From Nocardioides sp. CER19 (GTDB lineage Bacteria; Actinomycetota; Actinomycetes; Propionibacteriales; Nocardioidaceae): a stretch of 64,000 nucleotides of DNA. Made by a program: the position numbers and the translations under genes. This document shows, piece after piece, positions 27,717-37,039 of the stretch; the stretch's first letter is position 1; each line of letters begins with the position of its first letter. The DNA lies in assembly GCF_029846275.1 (NCBI RefSeq), contig NZ_JARVWS010000003.1:1-64000 (forward strand). Direction: 5' to 3'. The notes under the pieces were generated by a model. The model did not search any database. It had not been told where the DNA came from and worked only from the letters and a program-made list of their open reading frames with translations.

Positions 27717-30083
27717 TCAGCTCCGTTCGAGCCGTTGCGCGAGGTACGGCGCGGTCGCGCTGTCTTCCGCCTTCGCGATGTCGGCCGGGGTGCCGGTCGC
27801 GACGACCCGACCGCCGGCGTCTCCTCCGCCCGGGCCGAGGTCGATGACCCAGTCGGCGGTGGCGATCGCGTCGAGGTCGTGCTCGACGAGAACCACCGTG
27901 TTGCCGGCGTCGACGAGCTGGTGCAGCTGGCGCAGCAGGAGAGCGATGTCCGCGGGGTGCAGTCCCGACGTCGGCTCGTCGAGCAGGTAGAGCGCGTGGC
28001 CGCGGTGCGCCCGCTGGAGCTCGGTGGCGAGCTTGATGCGCTGTGCCTCACCGCCGCTGAGCTCGGTCGCCGGCTGTCCCAGGCGCAGGTAGCCCAAGCC
28101 CACCTCGCGCAGCGTCTGGAGGCTGCGTGCGGCGGCAGGCACGTCGGCGAGGAACGTCGCGGCGTCGTCGACGGACATCGCGAGGACCTCAGCGATGTTC
28201 TTGTCGCGGTAGGTGATCTCGAGCGTCTCGGCGTTGTAGCGATCGCCATGGCACGCTGGGCAGGGTGCGTAGGTGCCGGGCAGGAAGAGCAGCTCGACGG
28301 AGACGAACCCTTCGCCCTGACAGGTCTCGCAGCGGCCCTGGGCGACGTTGAAGGAGAAGCGGCCCGCGCCGTAGCGGCGGGCCCGGGCCGCGTCGGTGGC
28401 GGCGTAGAGCTTCCGCACCGCGTCGAACATCCCCGTGTACGTCGCGAGGTTGGACCGCGGCGTCCGGCCGATCGGCCGCTGGTCGACAAGCACCAGTCGG
28501 TCGAAGGACTCGAGGGCGGTCGGGTCCTCGGCGAGCACCTGGCTGACCAGGGTCGACTTGCCGGAACCGGACACCCCGGTGACCGCGGTGAGCACGCAGA
28601 GCGGGATGTCGACGGACAGGTCGCGCAGGTTGTGCCGGCGCACACCGGCCATCCGTAACCAGCCCTGCGGGGCACGGACCTCGTGCACCAGCCGCTCGGC
28701 GCGACCGAACAAGTAGGCGCCCGTGGCCGAATCGGCGACGTCCGCGAGATCCGCTACCGGCCCGCTGTGGAGCACTCGGCCACCGGCCCCGCCGGCACCG
28801 GGGCCGATGTCGACGACCCAGTCCGCACGCCGTACGACGTCCAGGTCGTGCTCGACGACGAACAGCGAGTTGCCGGACGACTTCAGGCGGTCCAGGACAT
28901 CCAGCAGCGGCTCCGCGTCGGCGGGGTGGAGGCCGGCCGAGGGCTCGTCCAGGACGTAGACGACCCCGAACAGCCCGGAACGCAGCTGCGTGGCGATCCG
29001 CAGGCGCTGCGCCTCACCGGGCGACAGGGTCGTCGAGCCCCGTCCCAGACTCAGGTAGCCCAGGCCGAGATCGAGGAGCACCTCGATACGGGCGACCAGA
29101 TCGGTGCAGATCCGCACCGCGGCCTCGCCGGCCTCCTCCGGCAGCTCGGCGACCGGCCGCAGGTGCGTGACCAGCCGGGTGAACGGCAGGTCGTTGACCT
29201 CGGCGATCGAACGCCCCAGGAAGGTCACCGCGAGCGCTTCCGGCCGCAGTCCGCTGCCCTGGCAGTCCGGGCAGGGCGCGTCCACCACGAACCGCAGGGC
29301 CCGCTCGCGCATCCGCTCGCTCGTGGAGTCAGCCAGTACGTGCATGACGTGCTTGCGCGCGCTCCAGAACTTCCCGTAGTAGCCGTAGTCGACGCGATCG
29401 CGCTCGGGCTCGATGAGCACCGATGGCTGCTCGTCCGTGAAGAGCAGCCAGTCCCGGTCCTTCTTGCGCAACCGACGCCATGGCCTGTCGATGTCGATGC
29501 CGAGGCCGGTGACGATGCTGCGCAGGTTGGCGCCCTGCCATGCGCCGGGCCACGCCGCGATCGCGCCCTCCCGGATGCTCAGGGACGGGTCCGGGACGAG
29601 CAGCTCCTCGGTGACGTCGTGGACGACACCCAGACCGTGGCAGCGGGGACACGCGCCGGCCGCGGTGTTGGGCGAGAACGCCTCGGCCGGGAGGTGGTCG
29701 GCCCCGGCGGGGTAGTCGCCCGCTCGCGAGTAGAGGATCCGCAGCAGGTTGGACAGCGTGGTGAGGGTTCCGACCGACGAGCGGGACGTGGCCGCGCCAC
29801 GACGCTGCTGCAGCGCCACCGCCGGCGGCAGCCCGGTGACCTCCTGGACGTGCGGAGAGCCGACCTGCTGCAGCAGCCGGCGCGCGTAGGGCGCCACCGA
29901 CTCGAAGTAGCGACGCTGCGCCTCGGCGTACAGGGTGCCGAATGCCAACGACGACTTCCCCGAGCCGGAGACCCCGGTGAACGCCACCATGGCGTTCCGA
30001 GGGATGTCGACGTCAACGTTGCGGAGGTTGTGCTCGTTGGCGCCGCGGACGTGCACGAAGCCGTCGGTCGCGTCGGTGGTCAC
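27717..30083 (-). CDS. Short UvrA paralogue (class II excinuclease-type ABC ATPase)
   Basis: A 788-aa UvrA-like protein with two ABC modules. Walker A motifs are TGVSGSGKSSLAFGTLYAEA and TGVSGSGKSTLVS. Signatures are LSPGEAQRLRIA and LSGGEAQRIKLA, with Walker B segments VYVLDEPSAGLHPAD and LYLLDEPTSGLHPADI. Zinc-finger CxxC pairs occur in CPRCHGLG, CPDCQGSG, CETCQGEG and CPACHG. At under 800 aa it is shorter than housekeeping UvrA (about 940–960 aa), as in UvrA2 or DrrC-type proteins linked to DNA damage or drug tolerance. GTG 30083, with GAGG 6 nt before, is preferred to the GTG/ATG further upstream. It faces the tRNA terminator. Confidence 0.87.
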   Translation of the reverse strand: MTTDATDGFVHVRGANEHNLRNVDVDIPRNAMVAFTGVSGSGKSSLAFGTLYAEAQRRYFESVAPYARRLLQQVGSPHVQEVTGLPPAVALQQRRGAATSRSSVGTLTTLSNLLRILYSRAGDYPAGADHLPAEAFSPNTAAGACPRCHGLGVVHDVTEELLVPDPSLSIREGAIAAWPGAWQGANLRSIVTGLGIDIDRPWRRLRKKDRDWLLFTDEQPSVLIEPERDRVDYGYYGKFWSARKHVMHVLADSTSERMRERALRFVVDAPCPDCQGSGLRPEALAVTFLGRSIAEVNDLPFTRLVTHLRPVAELPEEAGEAAVRICTDLVARIEVLLDLGLGYLSLGRGSTTLSPGEAQRLRIATQLRSGLFGVVYVLDEPSAGLHPADAEPLLDVLDRLKSSGNSLFVVEHDLDVVRRADWVVDIGPGAGGAGGRVLHSGPVADLADVADSATGAYLFGRAERLVHEVRAPQGWLRMAGVRRHNLRDLSVDIPLCVLTAVTGVSGSGKSTLVSQVLAEDPTALESFDRLVLVDQRPIGRTPRSNLATYTGMFDAVRKLYAATDAARARRYGAGRFSFNVAQGRCETCQGEGFVSVELLFLPGTYAPCPACHGDRYNAETLEITYRDKNIAEVLAMSVDDAATFLADVPAAARSLQTLREVGLGYLRLGQPATELSGGEAQRIKLATELQRAHRGHALYLLDEPTSGLHPADIALLLRQLHQLVDAGNTVVLVEHDLDAIATADWVIDLGPGGGDAGGRVVATGTPADIAKAEDSATAPYLAQRLERS

Positions 30084-30233
30084 ACGCACCTCGTACCCCA
30101 GTCGGGTGCGACGCACGTGGTCGGCGCACCACGACGGCTCGTTCGACCTGTCCGCGAATTGCGGGAGAGGGGAAGAACCGTCCCGTGCGCGCTTCTGGAC
30201 ACGGAAGAGGGGGCTTCCCGCTCATCGAGTGGC

Positions 30234-30962
30234 TCAGCCGGCCGCCCGCGCCCGCCTCGCCAGCGCTGCCAGCCCCACGCCGCCCAGCCCGACCCCGGCC
30301 AGGGCGGCGGTCGACGCGCGCGGCGACCACCTCATCGCCGCCGCGACGAGGTCCGGCGGATTGCTGCGCTGCGGGTCCGACCCGGTGGCCGCGTCCGAGG
30401 GTGTCGCGGCGAGCGAGCCGGCGGCGAAGGCGTCGAGCATGGCGGGGATGAACGCAGCCATGTCCTGAGGGCCCCGGCTGGTGGTCAGGTTGCCCTCGCG
30501 CACGACCTCCTGATCGAGCCAGGTCGCGCCAGCGTTCACCACGTCGTCCCGGATGCCCGCCCAGGAGGTCACGGTGCGGCCCTGGAGGACCCCGGCCGAG
30601 GCGAGCACCCACGGCCCGTGGCACAGCGTGACGACCGGCTTGCCGCTCTCGACGAAGTCACGGACCAGCGCCCGCGCCGGTCCCGACTGGCGGAGCAGGT
30701 CCGGGTTGATGAAACCTCCCGGCACGAGGAGGCCGTCGTAGTCGGCGACCTCGGCCTGCTCGACGGTCCTGTCAACGCGCACGCGCGTGGCCGGCAGGTT
30801 CAGGTTCAGGCCACGGATGCGTCCTCGCCGCAGCGAGACCACGTCGACCTTCGCCCCCGCCCCCTTCAGGGCCCGCAAGGGGATCGTCAGCTCGACCTTC
30901 TCGAATCCGTCCGCGGCGAGGATCGCGATCCGGCGGCCCTTGAGCGTGTGTCTGCTGGGCAT
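30234..30962 (-). CDS. DJ-1/PfpI family protein
   Basis: A 242-aa protein. Residues 9–185 form a DJ-1/PfpI domain: RIAILAADGFEKVELTIPLR has the conserved Glu, and the nucleophile-elbow Cys is in VVTLCHGPWVLASAG near residue 113. DDVVNAGATWLDQEVVREGN is a typical end of the domain. A 55-residue C-terminal extension is Ala/Pro-rich and ends in a weakly hydrophobic Gly/Ala segment and a basic tail. Members include deglycases, proteases and stress proteins; activity is not predictable. Start ATG 30962 follows a GGAGG. Confidence 0.85.
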   Translation of the reverse strand: MPSRHTLKGRRIAILAADGFEKVELTIPLRALKGAGAKVDVVSLRRGRIRGLNLNLPATRVRVDRTVEQAEVADYDGLLVPGGFINPDLLRQSGPARALVRDFVESGKPVVTLCHGPWVLASAGVLQGRTVTSWAGIRDDVVNAGATWLDQEVVREGNLTTSRGPQDMAAFIPAMLDAFAAGSLAATPSDAATGSDPQRSNPPDLVAAAMRWSPRASTAALAGVGLGGVGLAALARRARAAG

Positions 30963-31093
30963 CTCCACCTCCAGTGCTTGGACCCTCCGCGTACCCACGC
31001 CCAGGCATCCCACACCAGCCGAGTGACTGCTCCACCGATCGAGTTCCTCGAGGTCTCGGGCGGTCGCTCGGGGCGTCGGCGTTGCCGTCTGGG

Positions 31094-32104
31094 TCAACGC
31101 CGCACCGTCAGACGTGCCGGCACGTAGCAGCCGTCCCGCTCGGCCTGGACCGCGGCCAGCGTCCTCGTCTGCACCTCCAGCTTGCGCAGGATGTGCTCCA
31201 CGTGCGTGGCCACGGTGCGGGCCGCGATCCCGAGGCGTCGGGCGACCTGCTGGTTCGAGCCTCCGTCGACGACGAGCCCCAGCACCTCGAGCTCGCGGGA
31301 CGTGAGACCCCGGCAGTCGACCTGGGGCGTCACGAGGACAGTTCCGAGGACGAAGGCAGGCACGTCGTTGGCGGCCAGCACCGTGAGTCGCGCATGACCC
31401 TGCACCTCCGCGCCATGGTGCAACGGCCACACGAAGGACCGGTAGACCTGACCCGCCAGGAGGGTGTCACGTGCGATGGCCACGACCGGCCCTCCTGCGT
31501 CGAGGAGCGCATGGCTGTCCAGCCCGGGCAGCGGAGCGAGCGTGCCGTCCCGGAGCAGGACGGCACCCGACGTGGCACCTCTGACCAGACGCGCTGTGGC
31601 GGCCAACGAACGCAGCGGCGAGACGCCTCGAGCGATCAGCGGGCTCAGCTGAGCGAGGGCCGCGCGGACCGCGCTCGAAGGTGAGTCCTCCCGCGCGAAC
31701 AGCAAGGTGAGCATCCCGACGTACGGACCACCCGCTTCGAAGAGGGGCACGCCCATGCCCACGCGGAAGCCCGCCGGGATGAGGCAGTCCGCCCACGTCG
31801 TCAGCTGGTCCGCCCCGACAGGCAGCTCCCACAGGCTGACCGGCGGTCGGTCCCGGTTGAGCTCTGCGTCCCGGATCTCCTGCGCCACAGCCGGGCGGTT
31901 CAGGTAGTCGAGGACCCCACGCTCGAGGCCCGTGCTGCCGAAGGTGGCGTAGGCATGCGACTGAGGGTCGGCCAAGGCCAACCACGTCGCGTCAGCGGAC
32001 GCCCAGTCAGCCACCCGCCCGAGCACGTGTTCTGCGCGTTCGCGCAAGGGCGCGGTCGTCCCAGCGATCTCCATCAGCTCCGCGACGGGCGGACCGACCG
32101 GCAT
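31094..32104 (-). CDS. GAF-like sensor with LuxR-type HTH
   Basis: A 336-aa regulator. An N-terminal GAF-like sensory region covers about residues 5–160 (GMGVPLFEAGGPYVGMLTLL is the typical final strand pair). The LuxR helix-turn-helix is at about 268–325 (GLTSRELEVLGLVVDGGSNQ, then QVARRLGIAARTVATHVEHI). ATG 32104 is chosen because GGAGGGAGG lies 5 nt upstream; a GTG at 32119 is possible. It diverges from the two-dehydrogenase operon across 181 bp and may control it, possibly in response to a small molecule or redox state. Confidence 0.82.
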   Translation of the reverse strand: MPVGPPVAELMEIAGTTAPLRERAEHVLGRVADWASADATWLALADPQSHAYATFGSTGLERGVLDYLNRPAVAQEIRDAELNRDRPPVSLWELPVGADQLTTWADCLIPAGFRVGMGVPLFEAGGPYVGMLTLLFAREDSPSSAVRAALAQLSPLIARGVSPLRSLAATARLVRGATSGAVLLRDGTLAPLPGLDSHALLDAGGPVVAIARDTLLAGQVYRSFVWPLHHGAEVQGHARLTVLAANDVPAFVLGTVLVTPQVDCRGLTSRELEVLGLVVDGGSNQQVARRLGIAARTVATHVEHILRKLEVQTRTLAAVQAERDGCYVPARLTVRR

Positions 32105-32285
32105 GGGGCCTCCCTCCACGGAGGAACAGGAGGCGGTACCCGCCGCCGAGGACCGCTAACGCCGTGCGTTCCGGAATCTCACGGGCCGGGGTCGTCATTT
32201 CTGCCGATAGCGGCCCTCCGCCCGAACACGTGTAATCGAGGGAGACCCACCGTGGGGAGACGACACTCGGCAGGAGACGACCAGC

Positions 32286-33440
32286 ATGAAGGCAGTGGTG
32301 TACGAAGGGCCGCGGCAGGTGAGCGTGAACGACGTCCCGGACGCGCGGATCGAGCGACCGACGGACGTGCTCGTGCGCATCACGTCGGCGAACATCTGCG
32401 GTTCGGACCTGCACATGTACGAAGGCCGGACCGACTTCGAGCCCGGCCGCTGGTTCGGGCACGAGAACTTGGGTCAGGTGGTGGAGGTCGGCGACGGCGT
32501 CGACAAGGTCGAGGTCGGCGAGTACGTCGTCCTGCCCTTCAACATCTCGTGCGGGCACTGCAAGAACTGCGAGCGTGGTCTCACGAACTACTGCCTGACC
32601 GCCCAGCCGGAGGAGAAGATGGCCGGCGCGGCGTACGGCTTCGCTGACATGGGACCGTGGGCCGGGGGACAGGCCGAGCTGCTGCGCGTGCCCTGGGGCG
32701 ACTTCAACTGCCTGCGGCTGGGCGAGGACGCCGAGGAGCGCCAGCGCGACTACGTGATGCTCGCCGACATCTTCCCGACCGGCTACCACGCCACCGAGAT
32801 GGCGGGCGTGCAGCCCGGCGACCAGACCGTGATCTACGGCGCCGGCCCGGTCGGACTGATGGCCGCACTGTCGGCGACGATCAGGGGAGCGAGCAAGGTG
32901 ATGGTGGTCGACCGGCATCCCGACCGGCTCCGACTGGCCGAGTCGATCGGCGCGATCGCCATCGACGACTCGAAGATCGACCCGGTGGAGGCCGTCCTCG
33001 ACCAGACCATGGGACTCGGCGCCGACAACGGGTGCGAGTGCGTCGGCTACCAGGCGCACGAGCCGGACGGGCAGGAGCAGGCGAACCTGACCATGAACCG
33101 GCTGGTCGCCTCCGTGCGCTTCACCGGGAGGATCGGCAACGTCGGCGTGTTCGTGCCCCAGGACCCCGGCGCCAACGACGAGCTCGCGAAGCAGGGCAAG
33201 CTCGCCTTGGACTACGGCATGTTCTGGTTCAAGGGCCAGCACATCGGCAGTGGCCAGGCCCCGGTCAAGAAGTACAACCGGCAGCTGCGGGACCTGATCG
33301 CCGCGGGCAAGGCCGAGCCCTCCTTCATCGTGAGCCACGAGCTTCCGCTCGACCGGGCCCCGGAGGCCTACGAGCACTTCGACAACCGGGACGATGGCTG
33401 GACGAAGATCGTCCTGCACCCGGCGATGGCGGGTGCCTGA
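32286..33440 (+). CDS. Zinc-dependent dehydrogenase, glutathione-independent formaldehyde dehydrogenase-like
   Basis: A 384-aa medium-chain dehydrogenase. Catalytic zinc ligands are in NICGSDLHMYEGRT and FGHENLGQVVEVGD. The structural zinc site is in SCGHCKNCERGLTNYC, and the NAD site is QTVIYGAGPVGLMAAL near residue 180. Segments AGAAYGFADMGPWAGGQAE and SGQAPVKKYNRQL resemble Pseudomonas putida FdhA, an NAD-dependent formaldehyde dehydrogenase needing no glutathione. Aldehyde detoxification is therefore a reasonable inference. A purine-rich CAGGAGACGACCAGC precedes the ATG. Its stop overlaps the next gene (TGATG). Confidence 0.87.
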   Translation: MKAVVYEGPRQVSVNDVPDARIERPTDVLVRITSANICGSDLHMYEGRTDFEPGRWFGHENLGQVVEVGDGVDKVEVGEYVVLPFNISCGHCKNCERGLTNYCLTAQPEEKMAGAAYGFADMGPWAGGQAELLRVPWGDFNCLRLGEDAEERQRDYVMLADIFPTGYHATEMAGVQPGDQTVIYGAGPVGLMAALSATIRGASKVMVVDRHPDRLRLAESIGAIAIDDSKIDPVEAVLDQTMGLGADNGCECVGYQAHEPDGQEQANLTMNRLVASVRFTGRIGNVGVFVPQDPGANDELAKQGKLALDYGMFWFKGQHIGSGQAPVKKYNRQLRDLIAAGKAEPSFIVSHELPLDRAPEAYEHFDNRDDGWTKIVLHPAMAGA

Positions 33441-34591
33441 TGCGAGCGATGGTGTATCGGGGACCGTACCGGGTCCGTGTGGAGGAGAAGGACATCCCGG
33501 CGATCGAGCATCCCAACGACGCGATCGTGCGCGTCACGCGAGCGGCGATCTGCGGATCGGACCTGCACCTCTACCACGGCATGATGCCGGACACCCGGGT
33601 CGGGCACACGTTCGGTCACGAGTTCATCGGCGAGGTCCACCGCGTGGGGCCGTCGGTGCAGAACCTGCAGTTGGGCGACCGGGTGATGGTGCCGTTCAAC
33701 GTGTTCTGCGGCACCTGCTACTTCTGCGCTCGCGGGCTCTACTCCAACTGCCACAACGTGAACCCGAACGCCACCGCTGTGGGTGGGATCTACGGCTACT
33801 CCCACACCTGCGGCGGCTACGACGGGGGCCAGGCGGAGTACGTCCGGGTGCCGTTCGCCGACGTGGGGCCGGCGGTGATCCCGGAGTGGATGGACGATGA
33901 CGACGCCGTCCTGTGCACCGACGCCCTCCCCACCGGCTACTTCGGGGCCCAGCTCGGCGACATCGCGGAGGGCGACGTGGTCGTGGTGTACGGCGCCGGG
34001 CCCGTGGGACTGTTCGCGGCGAGGTCGGCGTGGTTGATGGGTGCGGGTCGGGTGATCGTCGTCGATCACCTGGACTATCGGCTCGAGAAGGCCCGGGAGT
34101 TCGCGCACGCCGAGCCGATCAGCTTCACCGAGCACGCCGACGTGGTCCGACACCTCAAGCACCTGACCGACGGACTCGGGGCTGACGTGGTCATCGACGC
34201 GGTCGGGGCCGAGGCCGACGGCAACCTCCTTCAGCACGTGACGTCGGCGAAGCTCAAGCTCCAGGGCGGCTCGCCGGTCGCGCTGAACTGGGCGATCGAC
34301 ACCGTCCGCAAGGGCGGCACGGTCTCGGTGATCGGCGCCTACGGCCCGTTGTTCAGCGCAGTGAAGTTCGGCGACGCGATGAACAAGGGCCTGACGCTGC
34401 GGATGAACCAGTGCCCCGTCAAGCGGCAGTGGCCGCGCCTGTTCGAGCACATCAGGAACGGCTACTTCAAGCCCAGCGACGTCATCACCCACCACGTCCC
34501 GCTCGAGCACATCGCGGAGGGCTACCACATGTTCTCGGCCAAGCTCGACAACTGCATCAAACCGATCGTCGTGCCGACCGCGGCGGCGTGA
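33440..34591 (+). CDS. Second zinc-dependent dehydrogenase of the pair
   Basis: A 383-aa medium-chain dehydrogenase related to its neighbour. Zinc ligands are in AICGSDLHLYHGMM and FGHEFIGEVHRVG, the structural site in FCGTCYFCARGLYSNC, and the Rossmann motif in VVVYGAGPVGLFAARSAWLM. It shares the NPNATAVGGIYGYSHTCGGY-type insert region with formaldehyde/alcohol dehydrogenase relatives. It lies 1 nt inside the previous stop codon, so the two are co-translated. Substrate is unknown. Confidence 0.85.
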   Translation: MRAMVYRGPYRVRVEEKDIPAIEHPNDAIVRVTRAAICGSDLHLYHGMMPDTRVGHTFGHEFIGEVHRVGPSVQNLQLGDRVMVPFNVFCGTCYFCARGLYSNCHNVNPNATAVGGIYGYSHTCGGYDGGQAEYVRVPFADVGPAVIPEWMDDDDAVLCTDALPTGYFGAQLGDIAEGDVVVVYGAGPVGLFAARSAWLMGAGRVIVVDHLDYRLEKAREFAHAEPISFTEHADVVRHLKHLTDGLGADVVIDAVGAEADGNLLQHVTSAKLKLQGGSPVALNWAIDTVRKGGTVSVIGAYGPLFSAVKFGDAMNKGLTLRMNQCPVKRQWPRLFEHIRNGYFKPSDVITHHVPLEHIAEGYHMFSAKLDNCIKPIVVPTAAA

Positions 34592-34607
34592 CCGATGGGA
34601 GAACCTC

Positions 34608-35177
34608 ATGACCTACACGCCTGACAAGCCCGCGATCGCGGCGAGGAGCGATGAGCTGCGGGCGCGGATCCCCGGCTGGGGTGCCGACCTCGACCCCGCC
34701 GACCGGCCGTCGGTGCCGCGGGAGCGGTTCGACCCGTCGTTCGCGGGCGCCCACTGGGAGTACCCGGAGCAGCAACCGGAGAAGTGGCCGCGAGAGCGGT
34801 CGGTGGAGCACACGCAGCTCCCCCCGGTCTTCGGCACGGCCCAACCACCGAAGGGCCTGTCCGGAGCGATCCGGAAGTACGCCTACGCCAAGTACAGCGA
34901 GGGGCAGGCCGCGCACTGGCTGCTGCTCATCGCGGGTGATCGGGTCGACGCGCTCGAGAGCGGAGTGCGCTCGATGCTGACGCTGCACCCGGACAACCCG
35001 ATCACCGAGACCGGGGTGGTCGCCGAGGTGAAGCGGCACGGCCTGCGGTCGCGGTTGGGACGCAACCGCGCGGACGTCAAGCACCACTGGATGGACCCCT
35101 TCATCGTCGGCGCCCCTTGGATCGCCGGCGGTGCGGCGGCCTACCTCTTCCTGCGACGCGTGGGACGGCGTCGGTAG
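34608..35177 (+). CDS. Conserved hypothetical protein with C-terminal membrane segment
   Basis: A 189-aa protein. The first 80 residues are hydrophilic and Pro-rich (YPEQQPEKWPRERSVEHTQL). The middle is helical (EGQAAHWLLLIAGDRVDALE), and a short hydrophobic segment sits at the end (FIVGAPWIAGGAAAYLFLRR) before a basic tail. I do not recognise a family. It starts 17 nt after the second dehydrogenase with SD GGAG, so it belongs to the same operon and could tether or accompany the dehydrogenases. Confidence 0.7.
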   Translation: MTYTPDKPAIAARSDELRARIPGWGADLDPADRPSVPRERFDPSFAGAHWEYPEQQPEKWPRERSVEHTQLPPVFGTAQPPKGLSGAIRKYAYAKYSEGQAAHWLLLIAGDRVDALESGVRSMLTLHPDNPITETGVVAEVKRHGLRSRLGRNRADVKHHWMDPFIVGAPWIAGGAAAYLFLRRVGRRR

Positions 35178-35245
35178 CGAGGTGATGGGCGGCTCGCGTG
35201 CGCGGTCCGCGCGTGGCCGCCGTACGTCGGGGGAGGAGACGATCC

Positions 35246-35914
35246 TTGGCCACCACGAGGCTCGGTGCGAAACCGAGCACCGGTCGCATACTTTCGCTTC
35301 GTAGGTCGGTCATCAGCCTCGTCGTCGGTCTCGCTGCCGGCGTGCTGGTCGCCTTGCTCGCGACACCCCGGTTGCTGCCTCTGGTGAGCTGGACCGTCAC
35401 GATCGCGGTCCTGCTCACGTGGGTGTGGCGCGTGAGCTGGCCGCTCGATCCTGAAGGGACGAAGCGTCTCGCGGAGCAGGAGAGCAGGAGCAGATCGACC
35501 GATGTCTGGCTGCTGGCTGCGGCGGTCACGAGCCTTGCCGTGGTCGTGGTGGCGCTCGTGCAGTCCGGCAGCCGGCGCGACGCCACCGCCGTCACCTCCG
35601 TGCTGCTGAGCGTCGTCAGCGTGACGCTGGCCTGGGGGCTGGTGAACACCGTCTACGCCTTCAAGTACGCGCGCTTCTACTACCTCGACGAGCCGGACAT
35701 CGGTGGGATCGACTTCAAGCAGGATCACCCACCGACCTACAGCGACTTCGCCTACATGGCGTTCACGGTCGGCATGTCGTTCGCCGTCTCCGAGACCGAG
35801 CCGTGCGCCACCCGCATCCGGCGGGTGGCGCTCGGACACGCCCTGCTCTCCTACGCGTTCGGGACAGGCGTCCTCGCTGTGGCCATCAACCTGGTCACCA
35901 ACCTCGGTCAGTGA
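35246..35914 (+). CDS. DUF1345 family membrane protein
   Basis: A 222-aa membrane protein with about five helices. The DUF1345 signature is visible as FYYLDEPDIGGIDFKQDHPP and YSDFAYMAFTVGMSFAVSET, followed by a last hydrophobic stretch GTGVLAVAINLVTNLG. Function of the family is unknown. TTG 35246 is chosen because GGGAGGAG lies 8 nt upstream; GTG 35198 would add 16 basic residues. It overlaps the convergent gene by 20 nt. Confidence 0.8.
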   Translation: MATTRLGAKPSTGRILSLRRSVISLVVGLAAGVLVALLATPRLLPLVSWTVTIAVLLTWVWRVSWPLDPEGTKRLAEQESRSRSTDVWLLAAAVTSLAVVVVALVQSGSRRDATAVTSVLLSVVSVTLAWGLVNTVYAFKYARFYYLDEPDIGGIDFKQDHPPTYSDFAYMAFTVGMSFAVSETEPCATRIRRVALGHALLSYAFGTGVLAVAINLVTNLGQ

Positions 35915-36908
35915 CCTGTCCGTCCTGCGCGAGCCGGGTGCGTCGGTCCTCCTCGCGCTTGGAGTACGCCGCCGCGCGGATCGCCGCGTCCGACTCCAGC
36001 CCGCTGCCCAGCGCCCCGCCGACCGTCGCCGCGGAGGCGACGAACCACGTCAGCAAGAACACGTCGCCGTATCCGAGCGACATCTGCAGGTAGCCGCCCA
36101 TCACCGCAGGATCAAGCACGAACAGAGCCCAGATCAGGTTCAGGACATAGAGCGCGACGTAGCAGATGAGAGCCCCGGCGAGCAGGGTCACCAGGGTCGA
36201 GGTGTTGTAGAGAAGCGACCTCTGCCGCGCTGCGGGCGAGTCGTTCTCCGGCCGGTCCCAGAGCTCGCCGTCGATGACGAGCCATCCGACGATGAGGGTG
36301 ATGGAGGCGATCGTCGCGATGACCAGACGCCACCACGACAGCGACCCGGCCAGCAGCCAGATCGTGGAGTTGACCGTGGCGATCGCGCCCGTCGTGAGCG
36401 CCGCGACGAGCGCAGACTTGAGGCCGGGGACGAGCAGCCACGGCCGGTTGGCGAGCACCATGCCCGTGAGCAGCCGCCAATGCCCACGGCGGCGAGGTAG
36501 CCGGACGCGGTGATCCGTCTCTCGCGCGGGATCGGCCATGCCACTGACGAGCTCGCGCAACGCGAGCATGCTGCGGTGGTGCATCCGAAGTCCACCGAGT
36601 GCGGGAAGGGACAGCACGGCCGTCCCATGCGGCGGGTCGACGTCGATCAACAGATATCGACCATCACCGTCGCGAAGCGGAAGCTCGGTCAGACCGACGA
36701 CCAGGTCCCACCGGTGCTCACGGGCCCGATCGGTCAGTCGGGACAGCGCCGTGTCCACGTCCTCGCAACCGACGGTGAACGGCTCGCTCACCACCTCGAT
36801 GTCCCATTCCTGCCGAGCACCGTCCGGCGGATCCAGGTCCCGGAACCGACGAGCGACGTCGGTGGGCTTCTCCGGGTCGGCCACCAGCACGACGTGAATC
36901 GGCTCCAT
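35895..36908 (-). CDS. Multi-pass membrane protein of unknown function
   Basis: A 337-aa protein. The N-terminal 140 residues are soluble with an alpha/beta look (IHVVLVADPEKPTDVARRFR; WDLVVGLTELPLRDGDGRYL). About five membrane helices follow from residue 160 to 310 (for example SWWRLVIATIASITLIVGWL and GDVFLLTWFVASAATVGGAL). The tail is charged. Similar proteins occur in actinobacteria, but I know no assigned function. Convergent with the DUF1345 gene. Confidence 0.7.
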   Translation of the reverse strand: MEPIHVVLVADPEKPTDVARRFRDLDPPDGARQEWDIEVVSEPFTVGCEDVDTALSRLTDRAREHRWDLVVGLTELPLRDGDGRYLLIDVDPPHGTAVLSLPALGGLRMHHRSMLALRELVSGMADPARETDHRVRLPRRRGHWRLLTGMVLANRPWLLVPGLKSALVAALTTGAIATVNSTIWLLAGSLSWWRLVIATIASITLIVGWLVIDGELWDRPENDSPAARQRSLLYNTSTLVTLLAGALICYVALYVLNLIWALFVLDPAVMGGYLQMSLGYGDVFLLTWFVASAATVGGALGSGLESDAAIRAAAYSKREEDRRTRLAQDGQVTDRGW

Positions 36909-37039
36909 CCGGCGTGGTACCCCCTGCCCCCGCGCAGAAACGGCATGGCAGTCGGTCTCGGTGCGCTAGCGGCCCTCGACGCCGAACAGGACGCGCCAGG
37001 GGCCGACATCACGACCGCTGACCGTGAGCGCCGTCAACG

